Assembly: GCA_903904635.1 (NCBI GenBank)
Contig: CAIVDH010000305.1
Coordinates: forward strand, 1-5,609
DNA length: 5,609 bases
Direction: 5' to 3'
Source: an uncultured Burkholderiales bacterium
GTDB lineage: Bacteria > Pseudomonadota > Gammaproteobacteria > Burkholderiales > Burkholderiaceae_D
In this document: positions 1 to 5,609 of the stretch, piece by piece
Layout: every line of letters begins with the position of its first letter
Position numbering within the stretch: position 1 is the first letter of the stretch
Program-made: the position numbers and the translations under genes
The notes under the pieces: generated by a model
What the model saw: the letters and a program-made list of their open reading frames with translations, nothing else
Told to the model about the DNA's origin: nothing
Database searches by the model: none

Positions 1-848
1 GTGTGTGGTGTGTCTGTTGTATCAAGTTTAGGCGGCGTGCCCTTGTAGCGGTTGTAGCTCCAAAAATATTGTGCCGGGCAGCGCGCTATGAGCTGCTCCA
101 TGGCCGTATTGATGGCGCGTGTCTGTTGTTCAAGGCTACCACTTAGTGCGTCATCAAACGCAACAAAATGAATGGCATATCCTTTGCCAAGAGGCAGTCG
201 TTCCGCAAATGACAGCACTAGCTGCGCGCCGCTCATTTGCGCCAGCTTGGCCGGTAAGGTCATTGTGTAAGCCGGTCTGCCAAAAAAATCTGTCCATACG
301 CCCTCGCCCAATTGCGGTACCTGATCCGGCAGCAGCCCTACAGCGCCACCTTTGCGCAAAACTTTCAGCAGCGTACGCACACCACTGATAGTAGCCGGAG
401 CCAGCATCAGCTGGTCGCGCGCACGCGCCTGCTCCAGTAGCGGCTTGAGTATGGTTTTGTTGGGTGGCCTGTAGAGCGCAGTCAGTGGTGTGCGACTGGC
501 GATGGCCTGCGCAATGATCTCGAAACAACCCAGATGTGGCGTCAGAAAAATAACACCACGACCGGAGTCCAGCGCTGCCTGGGCGATGGCCCAATTGTGG
601 ACCGTGGCGGTTTTCAAAACACGCTCAGGCCTGGCGCACCAGATAAAAGGCAGCTCAAGTATATTTTTACCTGCTTGAGCGATAGCCTCGGGCAGCAGAT
701 ACAGGTAGCTTGCGCGTGTCATGTTCTCGCGCATTCTGTGGCGATGACCTGGCGCTAATGCGTACACCACCCACCCTGCAGCGACGCCGACAGCGTGCAG
801 CACGGGCAAGGGAAAAATAGCAAGAAACTTAAAAAAACGGAGCAGCAT
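1..848 (-). CDS. lpxL: Lipid A biosynthesis acyltransferase, LpxL/HtrB family (3' end outside window)
   Basis: This gene encodes an inner-membrane acyltransferase of the lysophospholipid/lipid A acyltransferase family, which transfers a secondary acyl chain from acyl-ACP to a Kdo-lipid A precursor. I translated the minus strand from ATG 848-846 and read 282 uninterrupted codons to the window edge. The N-terminus is one hydrophobic anchor (about residues 5-31, followed by APGHRHRMRENM). The family's catalytic HX4E motif is H105-LGCF-E110. A conserved Arg follows in LYRPPN (R127), then LLPDQVP (D175), then GEGVWTDFFGRPAYTMTL at 181-198. The tail FWSYNRYKG (262-270) is near the usual C-terminus (about 290 residues), so only a few residues should be missing. 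An in-frame stop lies upstream, and an in-frame GTG 19 codons upstream is a weaker alternative start. No clear Shine-Dalgarno precedes the ATG. The acyl chain specificity (LpxL or LpxM type) cannot be read from the sequence. It is divergent from metK. Confidence 0.92.
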   Translation of the reverse strand, partial: MLLRFFKFLAIFPLPVLHAVGVAAGWVVYALAPGHRHRMRENMTRASYLYLLPEAIAQAGKNILELPFIWCARPERVLKTATVHNWAIAQAALDSGRGVIFLTPHLGCFEIIAQAIASRTPLTALYRPPNKTILKPLLEQARARDQLMLAPATISGVRTLLKVLRKGGAVGLLPDQVPQLGEGVWTDFFGRPAYTMTLPAKLAQMSGAQLVLSFAERLPLGKGYAIHFVAFDDALSGSLEQQTRAINTAMEQLIARCPAQYFWSYNRYKGTPPKLDTTDTPH

Positions 849-895
849 CCGATATGGGGAGACGTGAAATTTTGCTGAATTTGAGCAAGACGCGT

Positions 896-904
896 AAAAT
901 ACCA
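896..904 (-). promoter_or_regulatory. Possible extended -10 promoter of the acyltransferase gene
   Basis: Read on the minus strand, TGGTATTTT forms a TGn-TATTTT extended -10 element. It would start transcription near 889, about 40 bases before the acyltransferase ATG. No convincing -35 hexamer lies at the expected distance, so this is only a candidate within the divergent intergenic region. Confidence 0.25.
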
Positions 905-923
905 CGAAGTTTTACCCGCCGAG

Positions 924-952
924 TTAACAGACAACTTGCGAGGCGGTATATA
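924..952 (+). promoter_or_regulatory. Predicted sigma-70 promoter of metK
   Basis: The -35 hexamer TTAACA (924-929, five of six matches to TTGACA) and the -10 hexamer TATATA (947-952, five of six matches to TATAAT) are separated by exactly 17 bases. The overlapping TATAAA (949-954) gives an alternative with a 19-base spacer. The predicted start is near 959, leaving a metK leader of about 65 bases. Confidence 0.6.
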
Positions 953-966
953 AATTTCGCTAAAGC

Positions 967-994
967 GTCGCAGGCTCAACTAGTTGACCGCGAC
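967..994 (+). other. Hairpin in the metK leader
   Basis: Within the predicted 5' untranslated region, GTCGC (967-971) pairs with GCGAC (990-994), GG (973-974) with CC (988-989), and TCAA (976-979) with TTGA (984-987), closing a CTAG loop; A972 and C975 are single-base bulges. The right arm can alternatively pair TTGAC (984-988) with GTCAA (1000-1004). I see no match to a SAM riboswitch class that I can recall, so the function is unassigned. The same bases could instead be a DNA operator. Confidence 0.4.
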
Positions 995-1023
995 ATAACG
1001 TCAATCTTAATAGTGGAGTTTGC

Positions 1024-2187
1024 ATGTCAAATGAATATTTCTTTACCTCTGAATCCGTTTCAGAAGGCCATCCGGATAAAGTCTCCGACCAAATCTCAGA
1101 CGCCATACTGGACGCCATCCTCGAGCAGGATCCGCGCTCGCGCGTTGCTGCTGAAACTTTGTGCAATACCGGTCTGGTTGTGCTGGCTGGCGAAATCACC
1201 ACCAACGCAAACGTAGATTACATACGCGTTGCACGCGACACCATTAAGCGCATAGGCTACGACAACACCGAATACGGCATCGATTATAAAGGCTGTGCCG
1301 TGATGGTCTGCTATGACAAACAGTCACCCGATATTGCGCAAGGCGTGGATGAAGGCAAAGGTCTCGATCTGGATCAGGGTGCTGGCGATCAGGGCCTGAT
1401 GTTTGGTTATGCCTGCGATGAAACGCCTGAGCTGATGCCTGCTGCAATTCACTATGCGCATCGCATCGTAGAGCGTCAGGCGCAAATGCGCAAAGATGGC
1501 CGTCTGCCATGGTTGCGTCCGGATGCAAAATCACAAGTCACGCTCAAGTACGTAGATGGTAAGCCGGTTGCGATTGATACCATCGTGCTGTCGACTCAGC
1601 ATGCGCCTGAGATGGAACACAAGCAGATCGAGGAAGCAGCGATCGAGTCCATCATCAAACCAGTCGTGCCTAAAGAATGGTTAAAAAATACACGTTATCT
1701 GGTCAATCCTACTGGTCGCTTCGTCATCGGCGGCCCGCAAGGCGATTGTGGCCTGACTGGTCGCAAGATCATCGTTGATACCTACGGCGGTGCAGCACCC
1801 CATGGCGGCGGCGCGTTCTCCGGCAAAGATCCATCCAAGGTGGATCGCTCGGCAGCATACGCAGGTCGTTATGTCGCCAAAAATATTGTTGCAGCCGGTC
1901 TTGCATCACGCTGCCAGATACAGATCTCTTATGCTATCGGTATTGCTAAGCCAACTTCAGTGATGGTGACAACGTTTGGCACAGGCAAAATCAGCGATGA
2001 AAAAATTTCTGCCTTAGTCAGCGAGCATTTTGATTTGCGTCCTAAGGGTATTGTGCAAATGCTGGATTTGCTGCGTCCTATTTATCAAAAAACAGCAGCG
2101 TACGGTCACTTCGGTCGTGAAGAGCCAGAGTTCACATGGGAGCGTACGGATAAAGCAGCTGCATTGAAGGCAGCAGCCGGTTTGTAA
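1024..2187 (+). CDS. metK: S-adenosylmethionine synthase (methionine adenosyltransferase)
   Basis: This cytoplasmic enzyme makes S-adenosylmethionine from methionine and ATP, releasing phosphate and pyrophosphate. It supplies the cell's methyl donor and acts in the same cycle as ahcY at the end of the window. The 387-residue product has the usual family length (E. coli MetK is 384). Visible signatures are [11 protein letters not shown] (H16, metal-binding D18, K19) in the N-terminal domain, [12 protein letters not shown] (119-130), and the P-loop-like [19 protein letters not shown] (261-279). The C-terminal [15 protein letters not shown] is also typical. The ATG is preceded at a 5-base gap by GGAG (1015-1018), which fixes the start. 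The gene appears monocistronic: its own promoter is at 924-952 and a strong terminator follows 33 bases after the stop codon. Nothing looks truncated or altered. Confidence 0.98.
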   Translation: MSNEYFFTSESVSEGHPDKVSDQISDAILDAILEQDPRSRVAAETLCNTGLVVLAGEITTNANVDYIRVARDTIKRIGYDNTEYGIDYKGCAVMVCYDKQSPDIAQGVDEGKGLDLDQGAGDQGLMFGYACDETPELMPAAIHYAHRIVERQAQMRKDGRLPWLRPDAKSQVTLKYVDGKPVAIDTIVLSTQHAPEMEHKQIEEAAIESIIKPVVPKEWLKNTRYLVNPTGRFVIGGPQGDCGLTGRKIIVDTYGGAAPHGGGAFSGKDPSKVDRSAAYAGRYVAKNIVAAGLASRCQIQISYAIGIAKPTSVMVTTFGTGKISDEKISALVSEHFDLRPKGIVQMLDLLRPIYQKTAAYGHFGREEPEFTWERTDKAAALKAAAGL

Positions 2188-2220
2188 TTTTAAAATTTAG
2201 TTCAGCTTCAAATAAAATTA

Positions 2221-2257
2221 GCAAGGCAGCAGATTTTTCTGTTGCCTTGCTTTTTTT
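2221..2257 (+). terminator. Rho-independent terminator of metK
   Basis: Bases 2221-2233 pair with 2238-2250 in a 13-bp stem (GCAAGGCA at the base, one G-T pair) closed by a TTTT loop and followed directly by seven T residues (2251-2257). This is a textbook intrinsic terminator and should separate metK transcription from the protease operon. Confidence 0.93.
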
Positions 2258-2263
2258 ATTTTG

Positions 2264-2292
2264 TTGTCACAGACAGTAGAAGTTTTTATAAG
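2264..2292 (+). promoter_or_regulatory. Predicted sigma-70 promoter of the protease-rhombosortase operon
   Basis: The -35 hexamer TTGTCA (2264-2269) and the -10 hexamer TATAAG (2287-2292) each match the consensus at five of six positions and are separated by exactly 17 bases. The promoter begins seven bases after the T-tract of the metK terminator. The predicted start near 2299 leaves a leader of about 138 bases before the protease ATG. The only candidate Shine-Dalgarno in that leader is the weak GGTAG at 2426-2430. Confidence 0.6.
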
Positions 2293-2296
2293 TAAG

Positions 2297-2322
2297 CGCT
2301 GAGTTATAACGCTGAGTTGTAA
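2297..2322 (+). repeat. Tandem 13-bp direct repeat at the predicted transcription start
   Basis: CGCTGAGTTATAA (2297-2309) is followed without a gap by CGCTGAGTTGTAA (2310-2322), with 12 of 13 positions identical. It starts four bases after the -10 hexamer and covers the predicted start site of the protease operon. It could be a pair of operator half-sites for a regulator that binds direct repeats, or simply a small duplication. Confidence 0.75.
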
Positions 2323-2436
2323 TTAACGTTTATACATTTATTTAAAATAGTCTGGCTTTTGCTCAAGACAGAGCGTAAAAATTTTTTGCCGCTGCTACAG
2401 TGTTGCCCTATCAAACTGTTGCATTGGTAGATCTTC

Positions 2437-4644
2437 ATGCTTATCTTTTTCTGCGAGCGCAAAGCGCGTATCGTTTTTTTCTACGGCTTTATTTTCTTAT
2501 TTAGCTGTTTTAATTTTCAATTAGCTAGCGCGCAGACTGTTACGCCCAAACGTAAAGCAGGATCGCATCTGCCCGCCGTTTTGCCGCAGGAAGAAGACCT
2601 GGTGCAGGGGTTGATTATTACGCCGCATATTACACGCGGCAGTAAGCTCAGCGCCGAACTCGCCAGTCGCAAGGCTACAAAGCTTGCTGCCATTGCCGAA
2701 GTACCGCTTATTTTCGACAAGAGTCTGTCGGGACGCGCCCATCTGCTTAAATTTGATAAGCCACGCAAAGTCGGTGAAGCACGCGCCATCGCTGCACGAC
2801 TGAAATCAGATCGTCAAATTGAAATCGCAGAGCCAGATCTGTTGATGAGTATCGACAGCATTACACCGGCTGATCCGGGTTATGCAACGATCCCAGGGCA
2901 GTGGCATTACATGACGCCTGACACCGTTAATTTGGGCGGTACCAATTTGCCGGATGCCTGGACGAAGACACTAGGCAGCGCCAATATCAATGTCGCTGTA
3001 TTAGATACAGGTTATTTGCCACACGCAGATCTTGCTGCCGTTTTGCCTGGCCATGATTTCATCACCAGTACAGTCATCTCTAATGATGGCAACGGACGCG
3101 ACAATGATGCAAGCGATCCGGGCGACTGGGTTGGTGCAAATGAGTGCAGTAGCGGATCGCAGGCCAAGACTTCAAGCTGGCATGGTACGCATATCATGGG
3201 CACCATTGCTGCGTTAATGAACAATGGCATAGACGGAACCGGTATTGCCCCTAATGTGCGCATATTGCCTGTCAGAGTCATAGGTAAATGTGGCGGCTAT
3301 ACCTCGGATATTGTTGAAGCAATGCGCTGGGCCGCCGGTATTAATGTGCCAGGTGTGGCGCGCAATAATAATCCTGCACGCATTATCAATCTGAGCCTGG
3401 GCGCATCAGGCACTTGTAGTGCTGCATTTCAGAGCGCGGTAAATGATGTGAATGCGGCGGGCGCAATTGTTGTCGTTGCCAGCGGTAATGCAGCTGTAGA
3501 TACAGTCAACCAGCCAGCAAATTGTAGTGGTGTCATTGCCGTGACTGCACATGTGCTCGATGGTGACAATGCAGATTACGCCAACATTGGATCTGAAGTC
3601 ATGATCAGTGCTCCCGGCGGTGGCTGTGGCACGCTTGATAATGTTTGTTTGGTGGGTATTAACAATGGCCGCGTGGTTTATTCACTGGGTAACACAGGCA
3701 CCTCTACGCCATTGGCTGACAGCTATGCACTCAAGCGTGGCACCAGCATGGCAGCACCCCATGTGGCAGGCACCATCGCGCTGATGCTATCGCTAGACCC
3801 CAGTCTTACACGCGCAGAAGTCAGTTCAATTTTGCGCGCAAGCGCAAGACCGCATCCGCTGGGCAGTGCCTGTGCACTTACTGCCAATGCAAATTTTTGC
3901 GGTGCAGGTTTATTGGATGCGAAGGCGGCGTTGAATGCGATCGTGCCAACTATACAAATAGCGCAACAACATCAGGTTGTCGCGCCTGCAGCCACAGTGA
4001 GCCTGAGCGCCAACGTACAAGCGCCTGCGGGGCGTTCGATTACCAGCTATGCATGGCTGGCTTCCCCATCCAATCCTGCTGCGGTGACCATCAATCAAGC
4101 CGACACAGCCAACGCCAGCTTCACGGCACCTGCCACTGGATCTTATTTATTTACACTCAATGTGATCGATAGCGGCGGTGCTACTGGCAGTGCCACAGCG
4201 ACTGTCAAAGTCAACAACGCTCCAGTGATATTGTCGCCGCCGGTGCAGCGAGTGCAGGTTGGTGAGAGCGTGCAGTTGCAATTGCAAGCCAGTGATGCAG
4301 ATGGTGATATTCCTGTTTTTTATGCAACATCCCTGCCGGCTGGAGCCAGCTTGACTGCACCGGGTTTATTTACATGGCAAAGCGCAGTGCCGGTGGGTAG
4401 CTACCAGATTAGTATTTATGCCAGCGATAATGACAGCACCAGCGCACCCGCAGTTTTATCAATCACCATTGCATCTGATGCGAGCACTAGCATCGCCCGC
4501 AGTACCACCAGCATAAGCACCAGCAATAACACTAGCGGCGGTGGAGGCGGCGGTGGAAGTATGGAAGGCGATCTGACGCTTTTATGTGGCTTCGCTCTGG
4601 TAGCTTGTCGTCGCATAAAACGTTATTTGCAGACCAAAAAATGA
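2437..4644 (+). CDS. Secreted subtilisin-family (S8) serine protease with GlyGly-CTERM tail
   Basis: This gene encodes an exported S8 protease of 735 residues. A basic, hydrophobic signal peptide (about 1-32, possible cleavage after ASA) is followed by an inhibitor-I9-like propeptide (about 58-138, ending in AEPDLLMS). The catalytic domain (about 155-500) has Asp190 in VLDTG, His249 in WHGTHIMGT, the oxyanion Asn351 in ASGN, and Ser437 in RGTSMAAPHVAG, so the triad is complete. The mature part has eight cysteines (237, 285, 327, 363, 397, 404, 479, 488), compatible with disulfides outside the cytoplasm. Two beta-sandwich modules follow: PKD/Ig-like at about 505-594 and He_PIG/cadherin-like at about 595-680. 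After a Ser/Thr-rich linker comes a run of seven glycines (701-707), Ser708, a short hydrophobic segment and the basic CRRIKR. That is a GlyGly-CTERM sorting tail, recognised by rhombosortase, which the next gene encodes. An in-frame TAG at 2428-2430 rules out an upstream start. Protease substrates are unknown. Confidence 0.93.
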   Translation: MLIFFCERKARIVFFYGFIFLFSCFNFQLASAQTVTPKRKAGSHLPAVLPQEEDLVQGLIITPHITRGSKLSAELASRKATKLAAIAEVPLIFDKSLSGRAHLLKFDKPRKVGEARAIAARLKSDRQIEIAEPDLLMSIDSITPADPGYATIPGQWHYMTPDTVNLGGTNLPDAWTKTLGSANINVAVLDTGYLPHADLAAVLPGHDFITSTVISNDGNGRDNDASDPGDWVGANECSSGSQAKTSSWHGTHIMGTIAALMNNGIDGTGIAPNVRILPVRVIGKCGGYTSDIVEAMRWAAGINVPGVARNNNPARIINLSLGASGTCSAAFQSAVNDVNAAGAIVVVASGNAAVDTVNQPANCSGVIAVTAHVLDGDNADYANIGSEVMISAPGGGCGTLDNVCLVGINNGRVVYSLGNTGTSTPLADSYALKRGTSMAAPHVAGTIALMLSLDPSLTRAEVSSILRASARPHPLGSACALTANANFCGAGLLDAKAALNAIVPTIQIAQQHQVVAPAATVSLSANVQAPAGRSITSYAWLASPSNPAAVTINQADTANASFTAPATGSYLFTLNVIDSGGATGSATATVKVNNAPVILSPPVQRVQVGESVQLQLQASDADGDIPVFYATSLPAGASLTAPGLFTWQSAVPVGSYQISIYASDNDSTSAPAVLSITIASDASTSIARSTTSISTSNNTSGGGGGGGSMEGDLTLLCGFALVACRRIKRYLQTKK
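4537..4623 (+). other. GlyGly-CTERM sorting signal coding segment
   Basis: This part of the protease gene encodes the tripartite C-terminal sorting tail: seven glycines and a serine (residues 701-708), a hydrophobic stretch (about 712-724, containing Cys715 and Cys724), and a basic cluster RRIKR (725-729). In the known family, rhombosortase cuts near the glycine-rich motif in the membrane. The exact cut site here is inferred, not seen. Confidence 0.85.
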
Positions 4645-5195
4645 AATCTGTCCGCTGGACTTTTTGTGCACTACTGGCGGGTCTTAGCCTCTTGCCGATT
4701 TTATATCCACAAGCCGCAAAAATGCTGATCTGGCAACGCGACTTATTCGGTCAAGGGCAATGGTGGCGGGCGCTGTCTGCACATTTTATTCATATCGATA
4801 GCCGACATTTACTTTTCAACTTGCTAGGTTTGTTCTTGGTCTGCGAGTTATTTTGGGATCAGCTCAACATCACCGATGCGTTTGTATTGTTCATGATGAG
4901 TGCCTTAGGCGTGAGCATATTGTTATGGCTGCTGCAGCCGGGCTTGCTTTGGTATGCCGGTCTGTCAGGCGTCTTGCATGGTTTATGGGCGGGCTTTGCC
5001 GGCGCCGGCTGGCTACGCAGCAGGAATTGGTTTTTTGCTGCTGCGCTATTGGTGTTGGCATGCAAACTGGCATGGATGCCAACGACGTTTTCGCATATGC
5101 CGGTGATTCATGTGGCACATTTTTATGGCGCGTGTTCGGGCTTGCTGGGACTAGTTTTAATCAGGCTTCAGCAGCATAGGGTTAAATTAGATTAG
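4641..5195 (+). CDS. rrtA: Rhombosortase (rhomboid-family intramembrane serine protease)
   Basis: This is a 184-residue polytopic inner-membrane protease of the rhomboid superfamily that fits rhombosortase, the enzyme that processes GlyGly-CTERM proteins. The catalytic Ser109 lies in YAGLSGVLHG and the partner His160 in VAHFYGACSG. The rhomboid HxxxN signature is H56-LLF-N60 in SAHFIHIDSRHLLFN. Several hydrophobic segments are visible (about 6-26, 57-75, 79-98, 106-123, 130-143, 161-175). I chose ATG 4641 because it overlaps the protease stop codon as ATGA (TGA at 4642-4644). No Shine-Dalgarno is visible, so translation is probably coupled to the protease. An in-frame ATG at 4584 would add 19 polar residues that are unlike the family and lie inside the protease gene. 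The substrate gene directly upstream makes a rhombosortase call far stronger than a generic rhomboid call. Its stop codon is followed by the riboswitch with no terminator between. Confidence 0.93.
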   Translation: MKSVRWTFCALLAGLSLLPILYPQAAKMLIWQRDLFGQGQWWRALSAHFIHIDSRHLLFNLLGLFLVCELFWDQLNITDAFVLFMMSALGVSILLWLLQPGLLWYAGLSGVLHGLWAGFAGAGWLRSRNWFFAAALLVLACKLAWMPTTFSHMPVIHVAHFYGACSGLLGLVLIRLQQHRVKLD

Positions 5196-5200
5196 AATAC

Positions 5201-5271
5201 TGGCCTGCCAAGGAGCGTTGCGACAGGGGTCAGTCCCTGCCAGGCTTGGCTGGTCAATTTTGCAACTGCGC

Positions 5272-5273
<2 letters not shown>
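5201..5273 (+). ncRNA. S-adenosylhomocysteine (SAH) riboswitch aptamer upstream of ahcY
   Basis: This element matches my recollection of the SAH riboswitch class, which binds SAH, discriminates against SAM and raises ahcY expression. The outer helix pairs GCCAAG (5207-5212) with CTTGGC (5245-5250) and extends past a T-T mismatch through 5201-5205 with 5252-5256. An inner hairpin pairs CAGGG (5224-5228) with CCCTG (5235-5239). A pseudoknot pairs GAGCG (5213-5217) with CGCTC (5269-5273) and TTGC (5218-5221) with GCAA (5262-5265), leaving CTG (5266-5268) bulged. The conserved blocks AAGGAGCGTTGC and GCCAGGCTTGG are present. It is followed at the right distance by the cognate gene. Confidence 0.93.

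Positions 5274-5609
<336 letters not shown>

Noticed and set aside
1..20. GT-rich stretch at the left edge, looking like a simple repeat
   Set aside because: It is the coding sequence for the Thr-rich tail (TTDTPH) of the acyltransferase and is not a regular repeat.
154..594. Minus-strand open frame of 146 codons inside the acyltransferase gene
   Set aside because: It is in another frame of the same strand as the real acyltransferase. Its composition (Ser, Arg, Cys and Trp rich, no motifs) is that of a shadow, while the neighbouring frame carries all family motifs.
860..865. AGACGT resembling part of a MetJ met-box
   Set aside because: It is a single six-base match without the tandem arrangement met-boxes need. 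It lies upstream of the metK -35, and MetJ is a gammaproteobacterial regulator.
2186..2197. Perfect 12-bp palindrome AATTTTAAAATT overlapping the metK stop codon
   Set aside because: It consists only of A and T and lies in AT-rich sequence ahead of a much better terminator, so chance is the simplest explanation.
4584..4640. Upstream ATG that would extend the rhombosortase by 19 residues
   Set aside because: The extension is polar, lies entirely inside the protease gene and does not resemble a rhomboid N-terminus. The ATGA overlap at 4641 is the more natural start.
5193..5198. TAGAAT as a possible -10 hexamer for ahcY, overlapping the rhombosortase stop codon
   Set aside because: No -35 hexamer lies at a suitable distance, and the implied start near 5205 would cut into the extended outer helix of the riboswitch (from 5201). 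The ahcY promoter remains unlocated.

Overview
The window looks like a chromosomal segment of a Gram-negative betaproteobacterium, most likely Burkholderiales and possibly an Oxalobacteraceae-type genome of moderate GC. Three things point there: a lipid A-type acyltransferase divergent from metK, an S-adenosylhomocysteine (SAH) riboswitch in front of ahcY, and a secreted protease paired with a rhombosortase. The taxonomic placement is inferred from gene content and protein style; no database search was made.

Layout from left to right. Positions 1-848 (minus strand) hold a nearly complete LpxL/HtrB-family lipid A acyltransferase whose last residues lie outside the window. A 175-base divergent intergenic region (849-1023) carries a good metK promoter and a hairpin in the metK leader. 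metK (1024-2187, plus strand) is complete and ends at a strong intrinsic terminator (2221-2257). Right after the terminator is a well-formed sigma-70 promoter (2264-2292), and a tandem 13-bp repeat (2297-2322) lies across its predicted transcription start. This promoter should drive a two-gene operon: a secreted subtilisin-family (S8) protease with a C-terminal GlyGly-CTERM tail (2437-4644), and a rhombosortase (4641-5195) that overlaps it by the ATGA start/stop arrangement. No terminator follows the rhombosortase. The last 111-base gap holds an SAH riboswitch aptamer (5201-5273) and the ribosome binding site of ahcY (5307 to the window end, N-terminal 101 codons only).

Two biological themes are interleaved. 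metK and ahcY are the two ends of the methyl cycle: metK makes S-adenosylmethionine (SAM), and ahcY removes the SAH by-product under SAH-sensing control. Between them sits a self-contained surface-processing module: the protease is exported by Sec, should be cut at its C-terminal glycine/serine tail by the membrane-embedded rhombosortase next door, and then released or attached at the cell surface. The most notable observations are the tightly coupled protease-rhombosortase pair, and a long hairpin that buries the ahcY ribosome binding site and whose base overlaps the riboswitch pseudoknot, giving a direct physical model for an ON switch.
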